From Rhodopseudomonas sp. BR0M22 (GTDB taxonomy: Bacteria > Pseudomonadota > Alphaproteobacteria > Rhizobiales > Xanthobacteraceae), in assembly GCF_010907035.1 (NCBI RefSeq), contig NZ_QUMK01000064.1:1-34247 (forward strand): a stretch of 34,247 nt of DNA. Reading direction: 5' to 3'. Shown here in pieces: positions 31,773 through 34,247 of this stretch. Below the pieces are notes generated by a model that was not told the origin of the DNA, did not search any database, and saw only the letters and a program-made list of their open reading frames with translations. Positions within the stretch are counted from its first letter, which is position 1, and each line of letters begins with the position of its first letter. The translations under genes and the position numbers were made by a program.

Positions 31773-32123
31773 GATCTGGCTCCTTGTCGTTGAACGCGGC
31801 ATTCCAGAAACGACGGGAACGACGCGGATGAGCCCTCAGAGCCTTGGCTGATCGTTCTCCCCCGACTTCCCTGCATTGTGCAGGGTGCGGTAGTTCAGTC
31901 CCGCTTTTGCGGTGCAGCAATGAGCTGGATCAAACCTGCTCCGCTCGCGAATTGGCGCGGGTTTACAGGGGTATTTGCCATGCCGCAATGCGAAATATTG
32001 CGAGGTGATGACGTGCGTGTGCAACCAATTTTATTCCCGCTAAGGTGGTTGAGCGCTTAGCGTTCCCGTGGTGCAATCCGAAACTAATCAGGATGGGCGC
32101 GACCGCTTGCGCGGTGGCCGGCG
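31773..32123. other. 351-bp gap between the zinc-ribbon gene and brnA
   Basis: No convincing gene was found. A hairpin CCCTGCA-TTG-TGCAGGG lies at 31869-31885, and an inverted repeat CGCAAT/ATTGCG (6-bp arms) at 31984-32002. Part of the region upstream of the zinc-ribbon start must hold its promoter. The AT-rich run CCAATTTTATTCCCGCTAA at about 32025-32043 is unlike the surrounding GC-rich DNA and may be decayed mobile or toxin-antitoxin flanking sequence. Confidence 0.4.
31869..31885. repeat. Short perfect hairpin
   Basis: CCCTGCA (31869-31875) and TGCAGGG (31879-31885) with a 3-nt loop. It lies about 97 bp upstream of the zinc-ribbon start and has no T run; role unknown. Confidence 0.5.
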
Positions 32124-32438
32124 CTATCCGCGCTTCGACCTTGATACTTGTTCCATATAGGAGCGCAGCACCGCATTGATCCGGCGCTGATAGCCGCCCC
32201 CGTCGCGCTTGAAGAAGTCCAGTACGTCTTCGTCGAGGCGGATCGAGATCGGCTTCTTCTTGGCCGGGAGCACAAGTTCAGCCTTGGACCAGTCGATTTC
32301 CTCTGCTCCAGTCCAATCGGGATCGTCAGCGATCGCCTCCGCGATCTCCTTTTCCGTCATGGCATCGAAGCGGGCCCAGTCAGTCTTGCCCTTGCTCCGG
32401 TCGCCCCATTTGCGTGTGACGATATTCTCTTTCTTCAT
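32124..32438 (-). CDS. brnA: BrnA-family antitoxin
   Basis: BrnA neutralises BrnT and represses the operon through a ribbon-helix-helix DNA-binding end. The 104 residues are typical in order: KGKTDWARFDAMTEKEIAEA, then IADDPDWTGAEEIDWSKAEL and VLPAKKKPISIRLDEDVLDF with the ribbon, followed by FKRDGGGYQRRINAVLRSYM. The start at 32438 lies inside the brnT reading frame, giving a 59-bp overlap. Such overlap is usual for the pair and keeps the toxin and antitoxin linked in translation. Confidence 0.93.
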   Translation of the reverse strand: MKKENIVTRKWGDRSKGKTDWARFDAMTEKEIAEAIADDPDWTGAEEIDWSKAELVLPAKKKPISIRLDEDVLDFFKRDGGGYQRRINAVLRSYMEQVSRSKRG

Positions 32439-32700
32439 CGGCTCTCGGATGGCGCGCTGAAATGATCCTGATATTGTCGCCGCGGCGGGTGAAGATGACC
32501 GTGACGACCCGACCCGAGGTCACTCCGATCGCGATCCATCGCTCCTCACTGTTGCGATCCGACTTGCGAAGTAGGATTGGGCCATAAAAAACCTCCTTCG
32601 CTTCGTCGAAGTCGAGCCCATGTTTCGCGAGATTCCGTTGGCTTTTCTCTTCATCCCATTCGAATCCGAGAATGGATTCGAGGTCGAAGGAGTTTCTCAT
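32380..32700 (-). CDS. brnT: BrnT-family ribonuclease toxin
   Basis: BrnT is a RelE-fold ribonuclease that halts translation when free of BrnA. The 106-residue protein shows GFEWDEEKSQRNLAKHGLDF, then DEAKEVFYGPILLRKSDRNS, ERWIAIGVTSGRVVTVIFTR and IRIISARHPRADEEREYRHT, all family blocks. The C-terminus (QMGRPEQGQD) is longer than in short BrnT proteins. ATG 32700 is chosen because the family starts just before GFEW; open frame continues to 32952 without family match. A promoter-like pair lies at 32782-32810 with a palindrome over the -10 box, giving a leader of roughly 75 nt. dnaG is divergent 263 bp away. Confidence 0.92.
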   Translation of the reverse strand: MRNSFDLESILGFEWDEEKSQRNLAKHGLDFDEAKEVFYGPILLRKSDRNSEERWIAIGVTSGRVVTVIFTRRGDNIRIISARHPRADEEREYRHTQMGRPEQGQD

Positions 32701-32779
32701 CGGTTCGATTCCGTGTTGTAGCGAGCTGTCGCTGCCCAGCGCGGCCGTTTCCTCCGACTTAACCTCTTCTTTGTTGTGT

Positions 32780-32810
32780 TGTATATACATTTGTAGCCAC
32801 GAAGGTGCAA
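32780..32810 (-). promoter_or_regulatory. brnTA promoter with an overlapping palindromic operator
   Basis: On the minus strand TTGCAC (complement of 32805-32810) and TATATA (complement of 32782-32787) are separated by exactly 17 bp, a good sigma-70 pattern. The perfect palindrome TGTATATACA (32780-32789) covers the -10 box, so BrnA binding there would block transcription; this use as the BrnA operator is inference. Confidence 0.6.
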
Positions 32811-32963
32811 CTCCCCTTCGTTGGGCAAATTGCGTTCTCCGGCGCGGTGGATAGCCGGGACAAGTCGCTACCCCTTCGCCGCGACGTTCGTCCGGTCTAT
32901 ATCCATGGTCCGTTGGCGCTTTTGTTGAGCGCTGTTTCCTGAGCCCGCACAATCCCGAGCCCC

Positions 32964-34247
32964 ATGCGTTTCTCGCCGCAGTTCCTCGACGATCTGAAAG
33001 CCCGGCTGTCGGTGTCGGAGGTGGTCGGCCGTCGCGTCAAGCTGAAGAAGGCGGGACGTGAGTGGAAGGGCTTGTCGCCGTTTCAGCAGGAGAAGACGCC
33101 GTCGTTCTTCGTCAATGACGAGAAGCAGGCGTGGTTCGATTTCTCCTCCGGCAAGAACGGCTCGATCTTCGACTTCGTGATGCAGACCGAGGGCGTCGAC
33201 TTTCCCGAAGCGGTCGAGCGGCTGGCGGCGATGGCCGGAGTCGCGCTGCCGGTGCAGACACCGGACGCGGCGCGGCAGGACCAACGCCGTAAATCGCTGT
33301 ACGACGTGATGGAGCTGGCGGCGAAGTACTTCGCCGACAATCTCGCCTCGCGCGCCGGCGCCCGCGCCCGCGGCTATCTGGCCGATCGTGCGATCCTGCC
33401 GGGCACCCAGGTCAAGTTCCGCCTCGGCTACGCGTCGAACGAGCGCTATGCGCTGAAAGAACATCTCGGTAAGCACGGCGTGCCGGTCGCCGACATGATC
33501 GAGGCCGGTCTGTTGTCGGCGGGCCCTGATATCCCGGTGCCGTTCGACAAATTCCGCGACCGGGTGATGTTTCCGATTCTGGACCTGCGCGGCCGGGTGA
33601 TCGCGTTCGGCGGCCGGGCGCTGGAGAAGGACGTCTCGGCGAAGTATCTGAACTCGCCCGAGACGCCGCTGTTTCACAAGGGCGACAATCTCTACAACCA
33701 CCCAACCGCCCGCAAGGCCGCCCATGACGGCGGCTCGGTGATCGTGGTCGAGGGCTATGTCGACGTCATCGCGCTGGTCACCGCGGGTTTTCCCGCCACC
33801 GTCGCGCCGCTCGGTACCGCACTGACCGAAGTGCAGCTGCAGCACCTCTGGAAGATGGCCGACGAGCCGATCCTGTGCTTCGACGGCGACCGGGCCGGAC
33901 AGAAGGCGGCGTATCGCGCCGCCGATCTGGCGCTGCCGCATCTGAAGCCCGGCAAGAGTCTGCGCTTTGCGCTGCTGCCGGAAGGTCAGGATCCCGACGA
34001 TCTCGCTCGCGCCGGCGGCCGGCTGGCGGTCGAGGAGGTGATCGGCGCGGCGCGTCCGCTCGCCGACATGCTGTGGGCGCGGGAGACCGAAGGCGGCCTG
34101 TTCGCCACGCCCGAGCGCCGGGCGGCGCTGGAGGCGCGGATCAACGAGCTGTCGAACGGTATCCAGGACGAGGTGGTTCGGCGCTATTACCGTCAGGATC
34201 TGGCCGAACGGCTGCGGGCGGCGTTCGCCCCGGCGGGCGGCTATGGC
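32964..34247 (+). CDS. dnaG: DNA primase DnaG (3' end cut by window)
   Basis: DnaG makes RNA primers for the replication fork with the DnaB helicase. The first 428 residues are visible: an N-terminal CHC2-type region (MRFSPQFLDDLKARLSVSEV, then GLSPFQQEKTPSFFVNDEKQ), the RNA-polymerase/TOPRIM core with Glu263 in VVEGYVD and Asp307, Asp309 in FDGDRAG, and the start of the linker toward the helicase-binding end. In the CHC2 region the ligand positions of E. coli (CPFH...CFGC) read Ser38, Gln41, Asp59 and Ser62, so no zinc site remains. Catalytic TOPRIM residues are intact. ATG 32964 has no strong ribosome-binding site. The brnTA operon is divergent. Usually rpoD follows dnaG; that part is outside the window. 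Confidence 0.96.
   Translation, partial: MRFSPQFLDDLKARLSVSEVVGRRVKLKKAGREWKGLSPFQQEKTPSFFVNDEKQAWFDFSSGKNGSIFDFVMQTEGVDFPEAVERLAAMAGVALPVQTPDAARQDQRRKSLYDVMELAAKYFADNLASRAGARARGYLADRAILPGTQVKFRLGYASNERYALKEHLGKHGVPVADMIEAGLLSAGPDIPVPFDKFRDRVMFPILDLRGRVIAFGGRALEKDVSAKYLNSPETPLFHKGDNLYNHPTARKAAHDGGSVIVVEGYVDVIALVTAGFPATVAPLGTALTEVQLQHLWKMADEPILCFDGDRAGQKAAYRAADLALPHLKPGKSLRFALLPEGQDPDDLARAGGRLAVEEVIGAARPLADMLWARETEGGLFATPERRAALEARINELSNGIQDEVVRRYYRQDLAERLRAAFAPAGGYG

Noticed and set aside
31984-32002. CGCAAT/ATTGCG inverted repeat
   Set aside because: Six-bp arms in a gene-free gap with no promoter next to it; only mentioned in the gap description.
32701-32952. Upstream extension of BrnT by 84 residues
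   Set aside because: The added part runs through the promoter-like pair and the palindrome and does not resemble any BrnT.
1-34247. CRISPR arrays, tRNA or rRNA genes, insertion sequences and prophage genes
   Set aside because: I found no regularly spaced repeats, cloverleaf sequences, transposases or phage structural genes when reading both strands; a tRNA scan would settle the tRNA part.

Overview
The window is high-GC alphaproteobacterial DNA, most like Rhodopseudomonas palustris or a close Bradyrhizobium relative. The grounds are the gene content and order: sciP directly before fliF-fliG-fliH-fliN-flbD, the order known from Caulobacter; a napEDABC operon; carA; a GatB/YqeY-domain gene; dnaG; and dispersed palindromic repeats of the kind common in this family. 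The genus is inferred from remembered family features, not from a database search. No rRNA, tRNA, CRISPR array, insertion sequence or prophage was recognised.

Layout. Positions 1-5.8 kb hold the 3' part of a P2-type cation ATPase, a tandem universal stress protein, an FAD oxidase resembling alkyl-dihydroxyacetonephosphate synthase, and a convergent gene with a possible ribbon-helix-helix domain. Positions 5.9-11.6 kb form a class II flagellar module: sciP (antagonist of CtrA activation), a terminator-like hairpin, a CtrA-like TTAA...TTAACCAT site, then the MS-ring, switch, export-regulator and sigma-54 activator genes. Positions 12.0-16.5 kb carry the periplasmic nitrate reductase operon napEDABC behind an FNR/FixK box. 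A 51-residue membrane protein gene, unlisted by simple ORF calling, points away from the same box. Positions 16.6-22.1 kb hold a compact RecD-like helicase, a methyltransferase, dps, a cupin, a hotdog thioesterase and carA. Positions 22.3-32.7 kb are an accessory stretch: an alpha/beta hydrolase, the YqeY-like gene, an EmrAB-type efflux pair, a DUF2189-like membrane protein, an ArsR-SRPBCC-SRPBCC operon whose middle gene has an in-frame TAG, a LysE exporter, an N-formylglutamate amidohydrolase-like gene, a gamma-glutamylcyclotransferase-like gene, a small zinc-ribbon protein and a BrnT-BrnA toxin-antitoxin pair. dnaG starts at 32964 and runs off the end.

How the parts work together. The flagellar genes are one tight operon that builds the rotor base and ends with the regulator that switches on later flagellar genes. 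The nap genes couple quinol oxidation by NapC through NapB to nitrate reduction by NapA in the periplasm under low oxygen. Many intergenic gaps hold palindromic repeats from at least two families, which probably shape mRNA ends.

Points most worth a second look: a DnaG primase whose four zinc ligands are all replaced, the small membrane protein that shares the nap control region, the single TAG that splits an otherwise intact SRPBCC gene, the ether-lipid-synthase-like oxidase, and the BrnTA pair whose -10 box lies inside a palindrome.
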